From Colwellia psychrerythraea (lineage in GTDB: Bacteria > Pseudomonadota > Gammaproteobacteria > Enterobacterales > Alteromonadaceae): a DNA stretch of 64,000 bases. The notes under the pieces are model-generated. The model worked only from the letters and a program-made list of their open reading frames with translations, ran no database searches and was not told the origin of the DNA. Shown in pieces: positions 16,468 through 25,158 of this stretch (positions are counted from its first letter, which is position 1; every line of letters starts with the position of its first letter). Location of the stretch: the NCBI RefSeq assembly GCF_000764225.1, contig NZ_JQED01000008.1, positions 1-64,000 on the forward strand. Direction: 5' to 3'. The position numbers were made by a program, and so were the translations under genes.

Positions 16468-16541
16468 TTAGTTTCTCGAATTGAACAGCTCTTTTAAAAT
16501 TTTGTGTAAAAGTAGAAGGGCTGCTTATGTTAGCCAATATA

Positions 16542-16880
16542 TTACAGGGCTTTTAGCATTTCTTGTGTTGCTTTAAAATCTGGATTAGCAGTAATCAACT
16601 GATTCAAAGTCGTTTTTCATTAGCTACTTGTTCTAATCTTAACTGCGTTTTAGCTATTTTAAAATCAATATTAGGATTGTTAAGGGCTTTTTGTCCTACC
16701 AATATTAAAGCTAAAGCTTGTTCAACATCGAACGGTGTTTTGGCGAGTTTTAGGTAATAAAAGCCATATACACCGACGAAATAAATAAGATATCCCGTAT
16801 CTGTGCTGTTATCACCTTTGCTTTCTATAAAACCATTGTGGCCGAGACAAGGTGAAACAGATGTGAAACTGTTTTGCTTA
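16542..16880 (-). pseudogene. Frameshifted remnant of a small protein gene
   Basis: Read leftward, the stretch gives SPCLGHNGFIESKGDNSTDT, GYLIYFVGVYGFYYLKLAKT and VEQALALILVGQKALNNPNI, then stops at KRL; a frame change continues as NQLITANPDFKATQEMLKAL to a TAA at 16542-16544. The two parts read as one protein with a helical C-terminus, broken by one frameshift and without a credible start codon. I do not recognise the family. It sits between the two-component pair and the ABC permease, so it may once have belonged to the module. A sequencing indel would give the same picture. Confidence 0.45.
16853..16869 (+). promoter_or_regulatory. Direct repeat TGAAAC-N5-TGAAAC, possible response-regulator site
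   Basis: TGAAAC at 16853-16858 and 16864-16869 are 11 bp apart, the one-helical-turn spacing used by OmpR/PhoB-type regulators. The same repeat occurs at 20199-20227 and, inverted, at 20298-20313. Here it lies just after the ABC permease gene and overlaps the start of the broken gene at 16542-16880. Confidence 0.4.
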
Positions 16881-16906
16881 GAACAAAAATTTTATCAAAG
16901 CAACGG

Positions 16907-19390
16907 TTAAACATCGGCCATTAATCGCTTCACAGAACTCTTTAAACTATGTCGACTTGCATAGACGCCTAATAAGGTGACTGCGATCAAAATAATGGCT
17001 AATGTTATGAACAGTATGAATAAATTGGGTTGATAAGACAGTGAAAACTGCGATTGGTAAATTAACATACCTGTAAGGTAAGTACCGGCAATCGCGCCGA
17101 TAGCGATGATTAATGCCGTAATTAACCATTCAATAATATTTAGCTGTAAACAGGTACCTTTTAAAAAGCCAAAGCTCATGATCACGCTATTTTTTTTCTT
17201 TTCTTTACTTTCAAGGGCATTAATTGATGACAGAATGACAATAATGGCAAGTAAAATAATCATGCTTGCAAAACCACTGATAACTTTAGTGATCATGGCT
17301 AAAATGTCATCAAATTGTTTTGTTAACTCTTGTAGTGAGACCATTCTAATGGTGGGGTGTTCTTGCCATAATTGGCTAAGTAGTGGCCATTGCTCCTCGT
17401 TCAGCTCTAAACTAGCCATATTGTATTGCGGCGCATTGATATGTTGCATGGCTGCCTTGGGTATTTGCATCCAAAAGGTAATTGAGCCTGCGCCTGGTTT
17501 ATATGCATGACTTGCCGTAATCGTGAAGGTGTAGTTTTGTTGATGGATAATGAATGTAAGCTTATCTCCAAGAGATAAGGCTAAATCTGTCATCACTTCT
17601 TCTTCAAGAGATATTTGTTGCCAGTTTTTAGTTTCGATTTGCCACCATTTCCCTTGGACTACATGATTATTCATTGGTAATTTTTCACTCCAGTGTAATC
17701 TAATCGGGTTGGATAACGTTGCTAGGCTGTCACTAGGTTTTTGTGCAAATTCATTGAGTGATTGATCGTTAATTTTTATTACCTTGGCGTACAAGTATGG
17801 CTTAGCTTGACGAAGTCCAATATTGTGCAATTTTGACCATTGCTCCATCGCTTTCATTTGGGACTGACTTGCTTGGGACACCATCAAATTTCCGTCATGT
17901 GTTCGTTGGTATGAAGCCATAGTGTCGCCTAGGTCTTTTAACAGCATCAACGTAAATAATAATAAAAATGTGCTTAATCCAATCCCTAAGATTTGCGTAC
18001 TTTTACTTAATAAACGCTGCTTCATCATAAACAATGTAAAGGGAATGAGTCCTGAAAATGTTTGACTAACTTTTTCACCCAGAGTTAAGACTACCCAACT
18101 AATGATTGCCATTAGCAGTATTGTAATTGCAATACTGCCAACTAGCATCATAGTTAATAGCGCATTATCTGAGTACTTTATTGCAACCAAAATAAGCACA
18201 ACGAACGCGCATAGTTTGACAAGACCTAAAGAGGTACTTTTTGGGTTTTGACTAAACAACTTGGCAACAGATGTATTATATAAATTTAGCCAAACAGCTG
18301 AGTGAAAGACAGCAAACAGCAATACACAAGTCATTATCGTTTTAGTGGTAAGCCAGAAATCTACTTGCCAACTAACTTCTACAAATGTTTCAGATAACCA
18401 ACCGACGACCAACCAGTGGAATAGAGCAGATAGAATAGCCACAATGGGTATAAGTACTAAGATATTAATGATCCATTTAATCAGTGATAGTTGTAAACCA
18501 GTTTTTCTCGAAGCGCCCAAACTCATACAAATTGCGGAAAAATATTGTTCTTTTTTTACATGTACCTGTGCGATTTGTTCAATCGCGATCGCGGCCATAA
18601 AGAATAAAACAATAGAGGCTAATCCTAAAAAATTCTCCGTGCGTTGCCAAAATGAAGCTAAAGGATGATAACCGTTTTTATGATGTATTTTAGCCGCGGG
18701 AAGTTGTACTTTTTGCCACTCGATAAGTTGCTGTACTTGTGATTTTGACGCAGTAAGCAGGTAACGATGTTCGATAAGATCGGTTGGAAAAGCCTGTTTT
18801 TCCATATCCTTAATATTGATGATAGCGCGCATAGAGACATTGTGTCCTTCCATTAACCTATCAGGTTCGTGAATTAGTACTCTCGATACCATAAAGTTGT
18901 GTTCACCCATGCTGAGAGTGTCTCCAACCGATATCATTAGACTGGAAAACAAACGGCTATCTAACCATATGTTTCCAACTTCAGGCCCACCTTTAGCAAT
19001 AGTCACTGGGCTTTGTAAACTTCTCGATGTGAGTAGCTTTCCTTGTAACGGGTAATCATTTCCTACCGCTTTTAGTTTTGTTCGTTGCCATTTATTATTA
19101 AATGTTAATGTTGCATTAATCTGCATTGTCTCAACCACAGTGTCACTAAAACTGGCTAATGAGGTGAATTGAGCGTTTGTTAACTTATCTTTTTGAGTAA
19201 ATACCGCATCGGCACCTAAAAGGCGCTGTAAATTTTGCTGTAAGTACTGCTGAATCGTATTGCTCGATAATGATAACGTAACGATAAAAACCATCAAAAT
19301 AGTTTGCACCCAACGCAATAATTGCTGATGAGGCTGGCGATATTCTTGAGTAAAGTAGTACCAAGCTAACTGCATTTGATGAGTTAACAT
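16907..19390 (-). CDS. ABC transporter permease, large FtsX-type (YbbP-like)
   Basis: An 827-residue permease with the duplicated FtsX/MacB layout: helix at about 30-48, a large extracytoplasmic domain, helices in the 270-480 range, a second extracytoplasmic domain (about 490-680), and three C-terminal helices around MIILLAIIVILSSINALESK. The architecture matches YbbP-type permeases, which work with a YbbA-type ATPase in mechanotransmission or lipid/lipoprotein and peptide release instead of ordinary import. Its start overlaps the ATPase stop by 7 bp, so the two are translated together. Substrate unknown. Confidence 0.85.
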   Translation of the reverse strand: MLTHQMQLAWYYFTQEYRQPHQQLLRWVQTILMVFIVTLSLSSNTIQQYLQQNLQRLLGADAVFTQKDKLTNAQFTSLASFSDTVVETMQINATLTFNNKWQRTKLKAVGNDYPLQGKLLTSRSLQSPVTIAKGGPEVGNIWLDSRLFSSLMISVGDTLSMGEHNFMVSRVLIHEPDRLMEGHNVSMRAIINIKDMEKQAFPTDLIEHRYLLTASKSQVQQLIEWQKVQLPAAKIHHKNGYHPLASFWQRTENFLGLASIVLFFMAAIAIEQIAQVHVKKEQYFSAICMSLGASRKTGLQLSLIKWIINILVLIPIVAILSALFHWLVVGWLSETFVEVSWQVDFWLTTKTIMTCVLLFAVFHSAVWLNLYNTSVAKLFSQNPKSTSLGLVKLCAFVVLILVAIKYSDNALLTMMLVGSIAITILLMAIISWVVLTLGEKVSQTFSGLIPFTLFMMKQRLLSKSTQILGIGLSTFLLLFTLMLLKDLGDTMASYQRTHDGNLMVSQASQSQMKAMEQWSKLHNIGLRQAKPYLYAKVIKINDQSLNEFAQKPSDSLATLSNPIRLHWSEKLPMNNHVVQGKWWQIETKNWQQISLEEEVMTDLALSLGDKLTFIIHQQNYTFTITASHAYKPGAGSITFWMQIPKAAMQHINAPQYNMASLELNEEQWPLLSQLWQEHPTIRMVSLQELTKQFDDILAMITKVISGFASMIILLAIIVILSSINALESKEKKKNSVIMSFGFLKGTCLQLNIIEWLITALIIAIGAIAGTYLTGMLIYQSQFSLSYQPNLFILFITLAIILIAVTLLGVYASRHSLKSSVKRLMADV

Positions 19391-20160
19391 GATGCTACCT
19401 GCTTTTGGTTAGTTAAAAGATTGTTAGCGAGTTCGTTTACATCAGTAGCATGATTCGATGAAGCTTTGGTGAGCACTCCATCAGCAAGTGAAAATATATT
19501 CTGTGCTTTATTTGCTAAGGCATGACTGTGCGTTACCATGATTAAACTGGCATTTTTTTCTTGGCAACAGGCAAATAATATATCAGAAATCTCATCCGCA
19601 TTGTTCTGGTCTAAATTCCCCGTTGGTTCATCGGCAAATATAAACTTCGGTGAAAATACTAATGCACGTGCAATAGCTACACGTTGCTGCTCTCCGCCAC
19701 TTAATTGAGATGGCTTATGCTGCGACCTATTGGACAAACCAACCTTTTCTAACCATTGCTTCGCTTTGTCTATTGCGTGTTTATCTCCTCTTAATTTCAA
19801 CGGTAAAGCAACATTGTGCAATGCGGTTAATTCAGGCAATAAATGAAACTGTTGAAAAATGAAACCAATGTTCGACCGTAAGGTATCTAGGGTTGAAGTG
19901 TGATTGTTGTTGGTGAAATAGCCTTGACCTGAGCTGGGTTTCTCTAAACCAGACAGTAACATGAGTAAACTTGACTTACCTGAGCCTGAAGGGCCTGTAA
20001 TAGCATAAGACTGTCCTTGGTAAATTGTTAAATTAAGGTTATTAAATAAGGTAATAGTTGCAGTTTTATCTTTGGTGTTTATGTTTTTTGAGGTCAAACT
20101 GTCATTAGTTATGTTGCTAAAAGATTGAGTTACATTTATTAATTCAATTGAACAAGGCAT
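19384..20160 (-). CDS. ABC transporter ATP-binding protein (LolD/MacB/YbbA type)
   Basis: A 258-residue ATPase. Walker A is GPSGSGKSSLLML, Q-loop FIFQQFHLLPELTALHNVAL, signature LSGGEQQRVAIARALV, Walker B FIFADEPTGNLD and the H-loop IMVTHSHAL. The ADEPTGNLD string is diagnostic of the LolD/MacB/FtsE subgroup. GGAG lies 8 bases upstream of the start. It pairs with the 827-residue permease and is preceded by triple TGAAAC repeats in its promoter region. Confidence 0.95.
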   Translation of the reverse strand: MPCSIELINVTQSFSNITNDSLTSKNINTKDKTATITLFNNLNLTIYQGQSYAITGPSGSGKSSLLMLLSGLEKPSSGQGYFTNNNHTSTLDTLRSNIGFIFQQFHLLPELTALHNVALPLKLRGDKHAIDKAKQWLEKVGLSNRSQHKPSQLSGGEQQRVAIARALVFSPKFIFADEPTGNLDQNNADEISDILFACCQEKNASLIMVTHSHALANKAQNIFSLADGVLTKASSNHATDVNELANNLLTNQKQVASC

Positions 20161-20198
20161 TAATTTGCTCCACAGTAATATTCTATCTTTTTATCGTA

Positions 20199-20227
20199 TG
20201 AAACGGCGTGTGAAACGAATGTGAAAC
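20199..20227 (+). promoter_or_regulatory. Triple TGAAAC repeat upstream of the ABC operon
   Basis: TGAAAC occurs at 20199-20204, 20211-20216 and 20222-20227, spaced 12 and 11 bp. The block lies 39 bp before the ABC ATPase start on the other strand, in the shared divergent promoter region. Direct hexamer repeats at helical spacing are typical OmpR-family binding sites, and an OmpR-type regulator is encoded three genes away. Confidence 0.5.
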
Positions 20228-20296
20228 GATAAATCAGCAACATACGATAAAACATAGAATGTTTGCTTTAGCTTGTTGAGCATTGGGAGATTATTG

Positions 20297-20313
20297 GTTT
20301 CACTTTTATTTCA
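20297..20313 (-). promoter_or_regulatory. Inverted-orientation TGAAA repeat pair upstream of the secreted-protein gene
   Basis: On the minus strand TGAAA occurs twice with 11-bp spacing (plus-strand TTTCA at 20298-20302 and 20309-20313). It faces the opposite way from the 20199-20227 block and lies about 57 bp before the gene at 20370, so each divergent gene has its own repeat block. Confidence 0.45.
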
Positions 20314-20369
20314 CACATGAAAAATTACAGTTAAGACATAGATTGGTCTTAACAACTCAAAAGTGAAAA

Positions 20370-21101
20370 ATGAAGATGCATTACCAGAAAAAAACGTGTT
20401 TATTTGTGTTGTGTGTCATTGCAACTTTCACCTCTTATGCAATAGAAAATATGGCTGAGCAACTTATCATTGCGAAAGATAAAGTTAACAGCGCAATTTT
20501 GAAATTTGAAATGACAGACAAAACGCGTTGGTCTTACCATCTTTCTCGGTATGAAAACGAGGAGGGCGACATAACTAGTAGTATTGAGCAATACTCGCCA
20601 CAAGACAGTGAACCATGGCTACTTAAACAACTAAATGGTGAACTGCCAACAGAAAAACAAATTAAGCAGTTTGCTGAAAAAAAACAGATACAACATAGTA
20701 CACAAAATGGAGTACGAAATAGTCGGCTTAAGCTACGTAAGCTCATTAATCAAAACAGTTTGTCTTTAGTCTCTACTGGTGAGAAATATTTCGTCTTGGC
20801 ATTTGATGTTAGTATAGATAACCTGGGTAAAGAGGCTATTGGTAAGCTACAAGGAGAGTTAACGTATCACAAAGAACAGCAATTTATTGAGAAAATATCG
20901 ATTTGGAATAATGCAGAGTTTTCTCCTATGTTTACTGCAAATATTACTGAATTAGCGATAACTTTTAGCTTTTTAGAAATTAATGGCGCAGTGCTAATCA
21001 AGCAAAATGAAATGAAGATGAAAGGCAGTTTTGCTTATTTCACTGAGATAAACGAAACTTCGTTAGATCAATTTTCAAATTACGTCTATCAAATTAACTA
21101 A
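20370..21101 (+). CDS. Secreted protein of unknown function next to the ABC/two-component module
   Basis: Not recognised. 243 residues with a signal peptide (KTCLFVLCVIATFTSYA, cleaved near residue 25). The rest is hydrophilic and beta-rich, with a Lys/Gln-rich middle (KQIKQFAEKKQIQHSTQNGV) and no membrane anchor, so probably periplasmic. It is divergent from the ABC operon and shares a promoter region with TGAAAC repeats, suggesting that the same regulator drives it. It may be a sensor or stress-response partner; that is inference. Confidence 0.6.
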   Translation: MKMHYQKKTCLFVLCVIATFTSYAIENMAEQLIIAKDKVNSAILKFEMTDKTRWSYHLSRYENEEGDITSSIEQYSPQDSEPWLLKQLNGELPTEKQIKQFAEKKQIQHSTQNGVRNSRLKLRKLINQNSLSLVSTGEKYFVLAFDVSIDNLGKEAIGKLQGELTYHKEQQFIEKISIWNNAEFSPMFTANITELAITFSFLEINGAVLIKQNEMKMKGSFAYFTEINETSLDQFSNYVYQIN

Positions 21102-21237
21102 ATAAACAAGATAAAGCATTAAAACAACACGGTGTTATTTACTCTCTTTTACTCAGGTTGCTTGATTATTTTATAGCTGCTGTACCTTTTGACTTATTGG
21201 CTTAAACAACTATAAAGATAACCTCTGGTGTTTCGTG

Positions 21238-24200
21238 TTAGTCAATATAGAAGGAGTAATAAAGATCTGTCGATTGCTCAATACCACTGACAATCTCTAA
21301 CCAAAATCTATTTAAAATGAACATTCTCACGGTGAGTTCATTAATGGGTTCATACACGCCTATACCGTATTTCAAATACACTCTATTGCCAACATAACCA
21401 CTAACCGTTGCTTGTATCTGATCGCCTTCTCCTTCAGTATCAACAGCGATATTACTGATCAGCGGAATTTTTTCAATTTGATCAAATAACCCTGCGCTAT
21501 TGGTTGCTCCAAAACCAACCAATAAGCTAGCAGCAACCGTACTTTTTTCTGCACCTGCATCTAAACCTCTGCCTCTGACTAAATAGGATAAAACTTCAGG
21601 CATTTCCATGGTAGGGCTTGAGAAAAGTTCCATATTTAATGCGTTGGCTAAACCTGTAACTTGAATGCCAACGTCAATATCTTCCGATTTAATATGTCTA
21701 CTAGCTCGTAGATTAAAGTAAGGGTTATCCATTGGTCCATTGAAGGTAAACTCTCCCTTTTCGATATTAAGTTTTTGGCCATACGCTTGAAAAGTACCAT
21801 CAGACGATTGTATTTTGCCGAATAGCTGGAACGGGTTTTTCTCTTGTTGGCTGATTTGCAATTGACCAAATAAGTGGCTTGTTAAACCTTGTCCCGATAT
21901 TTCAAAGGCCGGCTTAATCTTAACGCTGATGTCCGTTTTTATATCAAAACCAGAAGTTTCTTTAACGACTGCTTTGCCATATTGATCAAGAATGATGACG
22001 TCATCACTTAATGAAACACTGCTTTCAGGTAGTTTTTCAATATTGAATGTGCCATCAATGACGTCAATATTACCACTTATAGTTAAGGCTTTTTCTAGCA
22101 AAGAAAAGTTTAAAGTAGGTGATACAGTCATGATTAATTGTGGCGGGAAAACTAATGGTAATGCGTTGCCAACAAGATCTAGGTTCATCGATAAACCTTT
22201 TTGCCATGATATGTCTCCCTGTACTGTTGCCTGATTATCGGCAAGATATAAGTCAGCGTCTAGTGTTGCTTTATTATTGTTAATGATGACTGAAGTGGAT
22301 ATGTTTTCTAAGGTATTTGCATTTTGCAGTAATCGAAATTTACCTTGAGCTAATGTTATATCTCCATTTAGCAAAGGAGAGCCAAGTGTGCCATCAATAG
22401 TTATATCTGAGGTCACTTTACCTTCTAAAGTAATCACGTCCTTTAAAATTCCCTGGAAAGGTAATAAGTTAATTTGATTTAATGATACTTGTGCATTTAC
22501 CGTGGAATCCATAAAGGAGGAATCGCCTGAGGAAGTACTGACTAGGGTCTCATCAATAAAATCAACGGTAGAAATGATATCTACCAAGGGAAGGTTATTG
22601 GTTGATATTAACGCTAACTTGCTTGTTAACTGCCTTTCATTAATAGTCAAAGCAAATAACCCTTGTGACCATTGTGACAATACGTGTTGGCCAAAGTCAT
22701 CACTAACTTTTAAGTAACCTGGCGACATGGCAAAGCGCGACTTTGCTTCAATAGGTTGTTTTTCCGTCCATGTTACCTTGATATCACCGTCAATTTCGCC
22801 AATTATTTCCGTGTCTTTTGGTAAAAATAATTCGTCAATTGTCGCCAGATTAATATTTGTTTTCAGTGCCACATCTCCAGTGTTACCTAAAGTCACTTGA
22901 TGAGGTAAACAAAGATCAAACCCTTCACCTTGCCAGCAGTGACTAGCAATAAGGCTTTCTTGTTTAGTTAAATCGATACTTACATCGAAATTTTTATTAT
23001 TGTTCAGGCTAATGTTTTTATACGTTAATGCACTTTGCTTAATCGTACTTTGCCAATGAGTAAATTCATCATTCCAATGACCAGATAGAGCAAGTGCACC
23101 AGCTAAATCACCCATCCATTGGGCATCCACTTGATGGTTACTTGCGTTGCCGGCAACATTAAACAAGATATTTTCAAGGCGAAAACGCCTAGAGTCGTTC
23201 ATCAAGTCCAATTGATTATTCTTTAAGACAAATTGGATGTTGTGATCATTCATTGGCTGATAGCTCGCCTTAATAGCTAACGAGTCACTATACCATTGCT
23301 GCCAATTGAAATGAGTTAATTGACTGCGTAGGTTAACGGTAGGGTTGTCCTGTGCTCCGGTAATGGTAAAACTACTGGTAAAGTTACCCTTTACCTCTGG
23401 TTGCCACTGATTAATATTTTCAACCGAAAACGTCCCCTTGATATCCCAAAAATCACTATCAGAGGATTGTACTGTTAAGGCACTATTATTGAAGTTGATA
23501 AATAAGTTACCTGGCTGTAAGTGACCCAATTGATTTACACCAATATCTGCTTTTATTGTGAGGTCTAGTGCATTTATATTGCCAGAAATATCGGTATCTT
23601 TCAGTGAGACAGACCATGACTTGGTTGCCCATGAACCACGACTATTGATGCTGCCTTGCAATCGACCTGTAATTAAATCCGGCAAGGTTTCTGCTAATAG
23701 ATCAGCTTGTTCCTTACTTGTAGCTAACTTTGACAAGGCTGGGATGCTAATTGTTGGCAAAGTAAAGCCGCTTGATTGAGCAGATAACTGCCAACTAAAA
23801 TTATTAGGAACTAGGACTAAATCACCTGATAAACGTAATTGGCTTGCTGAGTCTTTATCATTAAAAATAAACTCATCAATGGTAGCGTGATCTTGTTGAT
23901 ATTTTGCTTTGAGTTTCACCTTTGCATTATTATAACCATAACCTGTGATCTGACTCGTTAATTCCAGCGCTTGTTGTGTTATATCGCCAGACAGTGATAA
24001 CAGCAACGAGGAGTATTCACCATACTCAGATAAGGATAAAGGCGTAGGAATTTTTTGTGCGTCTATTTTTACGCTAAATGGCATGGCGGCATCAATAAAA
24101 TTAATGTTGCCTTGGCTATTAAGCGCTAAATTACCTTGGCTGCTCACGTCAAAGTTCATGTCTTCAAATGCCCCTTGAATTGTAAGTTGTTGAGTACTGT

Positions 24201-25158
24201 TTTCAATTTCGGGCCACCACGATAGTTTGTGTAATTGGCTTTCTAAGTGGGTTGTTAGTTGGTAGGGCGGTAGTAACTTTGCTTTAGCAGTGAATTGTTT
24301 AATAGAAAACGCTGATGTTTTGGTTGAAAATTGGCTGATAATGACATCGGTGTTAATCCAAGATGCGCTAAGTTGATTATTGCTAGAAAGCCAAAGTGAT
24401 TGGCTTTCTTGGTTATTGTCTATGGAACTAGTTTGAGTTGTTGACTGAGTTTTAGTATTTACAGTCAAGGTGTCTATAGCCAGTTGTTCAAGCTTTAATT
24501 GCTCAATACTTAAGGCAAGAGGCAGATTAATCTCAGGTAATTGAGTAAACGCCTTATTGACCAAAGTGCTTGTACTTTGCTTGGTTATTGGCGTTGTGCT
24601 CTGCTCTTCAACTAACAATAACAATAACGATAGCTGTTTTGCTTTCGGCTGTAAGAAGTGAAAATCACTGTTAGTGATAGACAACTTCGTAATAAACTGT
24701 TCAATTAATATTTCAGTTTCATTGATAACTATCAAGCTTTCTTTAAGTTCAACAAAATCAGCATTAATTGAAAAGGGCAATTCAAATAGTTGAGAAGTAG
24801 AATTATTTTCGTTCGGAACGGGAGCTTGACTCTCATCGTCAGACCAGTAGTGTAAAGAGAAATTATCAGCTTTTGCTGATTTTATACATAAGGTTTTATT
24901 CCAAATACATGCAAAATTAATCTCTGTTGATAAGCCAGTGACAAGAATATCAAGATTATCTAATTGTAATTGAAATGAGTTTAATCGTACATCTCGTACT
25001 AGGGAACCACTTTTATAGTCAAAGGTAACACCCTCAATATTATTGAGTAATGTTAAGAAAATATTCGTGCCCCATGGCGTAGTTATGAGCACGGTAATAA
25101 AGCAAAGTGATATTGCCAAATATTTTGCGACAACTAAACTAATTTTATGCCACATCAT
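21238..25158 (-). CDS. tamB: TamB, inner-membrane-anchored translocation and assembly module subunit
   Basis: A 1306-residue protein with a single N-terminal helix (about 9-28), then a very long series of beta repeats (AsmA/DUF490 type), and the conserved C-terminal TamB domain: EISGQGLTSHLFGQLQISQQ, GTFQAYGQKLNIEKGEFTFN, SYLVRGRGLDAG and the aromatic C-terminal end. TamB forms a hydrophobic groove across the periplasm, acting with TamA in outer-membrane protein assembly and lipid transport. Length fits the family (about 1250-1350). Its start overlaps the TamA stop by 4 bp. Confidence 0.95.
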   Translation of the reverse strand: MMWHKISLVVAKYLAISLCFITVLITTPWGTNIFLTLLNNIEGVTFDYKSGSLVRDVRLNSFQLQLDNLDILVTGLSTEINFACIWNKTLCIKSAKADNFSLHYWSDDESQAPVPNENNSTSQLFELPFSINADFVELKESLIVINETEILIEQFITKLSITNSDFHFLQPKAKQLSLLLLLVEEQSTTPITKQSTSTLVNKAFTQLPEINLPLALSIEQLKLEQLAIDTLTVNTKTQSTTQTSSIDNNQESQSLWLSSNNQLSASWINTDVIISQFSTKTSAFSIKQFTAKAKLLPPYQLTTHLESQLHKLSWWPEIENSTQQLTIQGAFEDMNFDVSSQGNLALNSQGNINFIDAAMPFSVKIDAQKIPTPLSLSEYGEYSSLLLSLSGDITQQALELTSQITGYGYNNAKVKLKAKYQQDHATIDEFIFNDKDSASQLRLSGDLVLVPNNFSWQLSAQSSGFTLPTISIPALSKLATSKEQADLLAETLPDLITGRLQGSINSRGSWATKSWSVSLKDTDISGNINALDLTIKADIGVNQLGHLQPGNLFINFNNSALTVQSSDSDFWDIKGTFSVENINQWQPEVKGNFTSSFTITGAQDNPTVNLRSQLTHFNWQQWYSDSLAIKASYQPMNDHNIQFVLKNNQLDLMNDSRRFRLENILFNVAGNASNHQVDAQWMGDLAGALALSGHWNDEFTHWQSTIKQSALTYKNISLNNNKNFDVSIDLTKQESLIASHCWQGEGFDLCLPHQVTLGNTGDVALKTNINLATIDELFLPKDTEIIGEIDGDIKVTWTEKQPIEAKSRFAMSPGYLKVSDDFGQHVLSQWSQGLFALTINERQLTSKLALISTNNLPLVDIISTVDFIDETLVSTSSGDSSFMDSTVNAQVSLNQINLLPFQGILKDVITLEGKVTSDITIDGTLGSPLLNGDITLAQGKFRLLQNANTLENISTSVIINNNKATLDADLYLADNQATVQGDISWQKGLSMNLDLVGNALPLVFPPQLIMTVSPTLNFSLLEKALTISGNIDVIDGTFNIEKLPESSVSLSDDVIILDQYGKAVVKETSGFDIKTDISVKIKPAFEISGQGLTSHLFGQLQISQQEKNPFQLFGKIQSSDGTFQAYGQKLNIEKGEFTFNGPMDNPYFNLRASRHIKSEDIDVGIQVTGLANALNMELFSSPTMEMPEVLSYLVRGRGLDAGAEKSTVAASLLVGFGATNSAGLFDQIEKIPLISNIAVDTEGEGDQIQATVSGYVGNRVYLKYGIGVYEPINELTVRMFILNRFWLEIVSGIEQSTDLYYSFYID

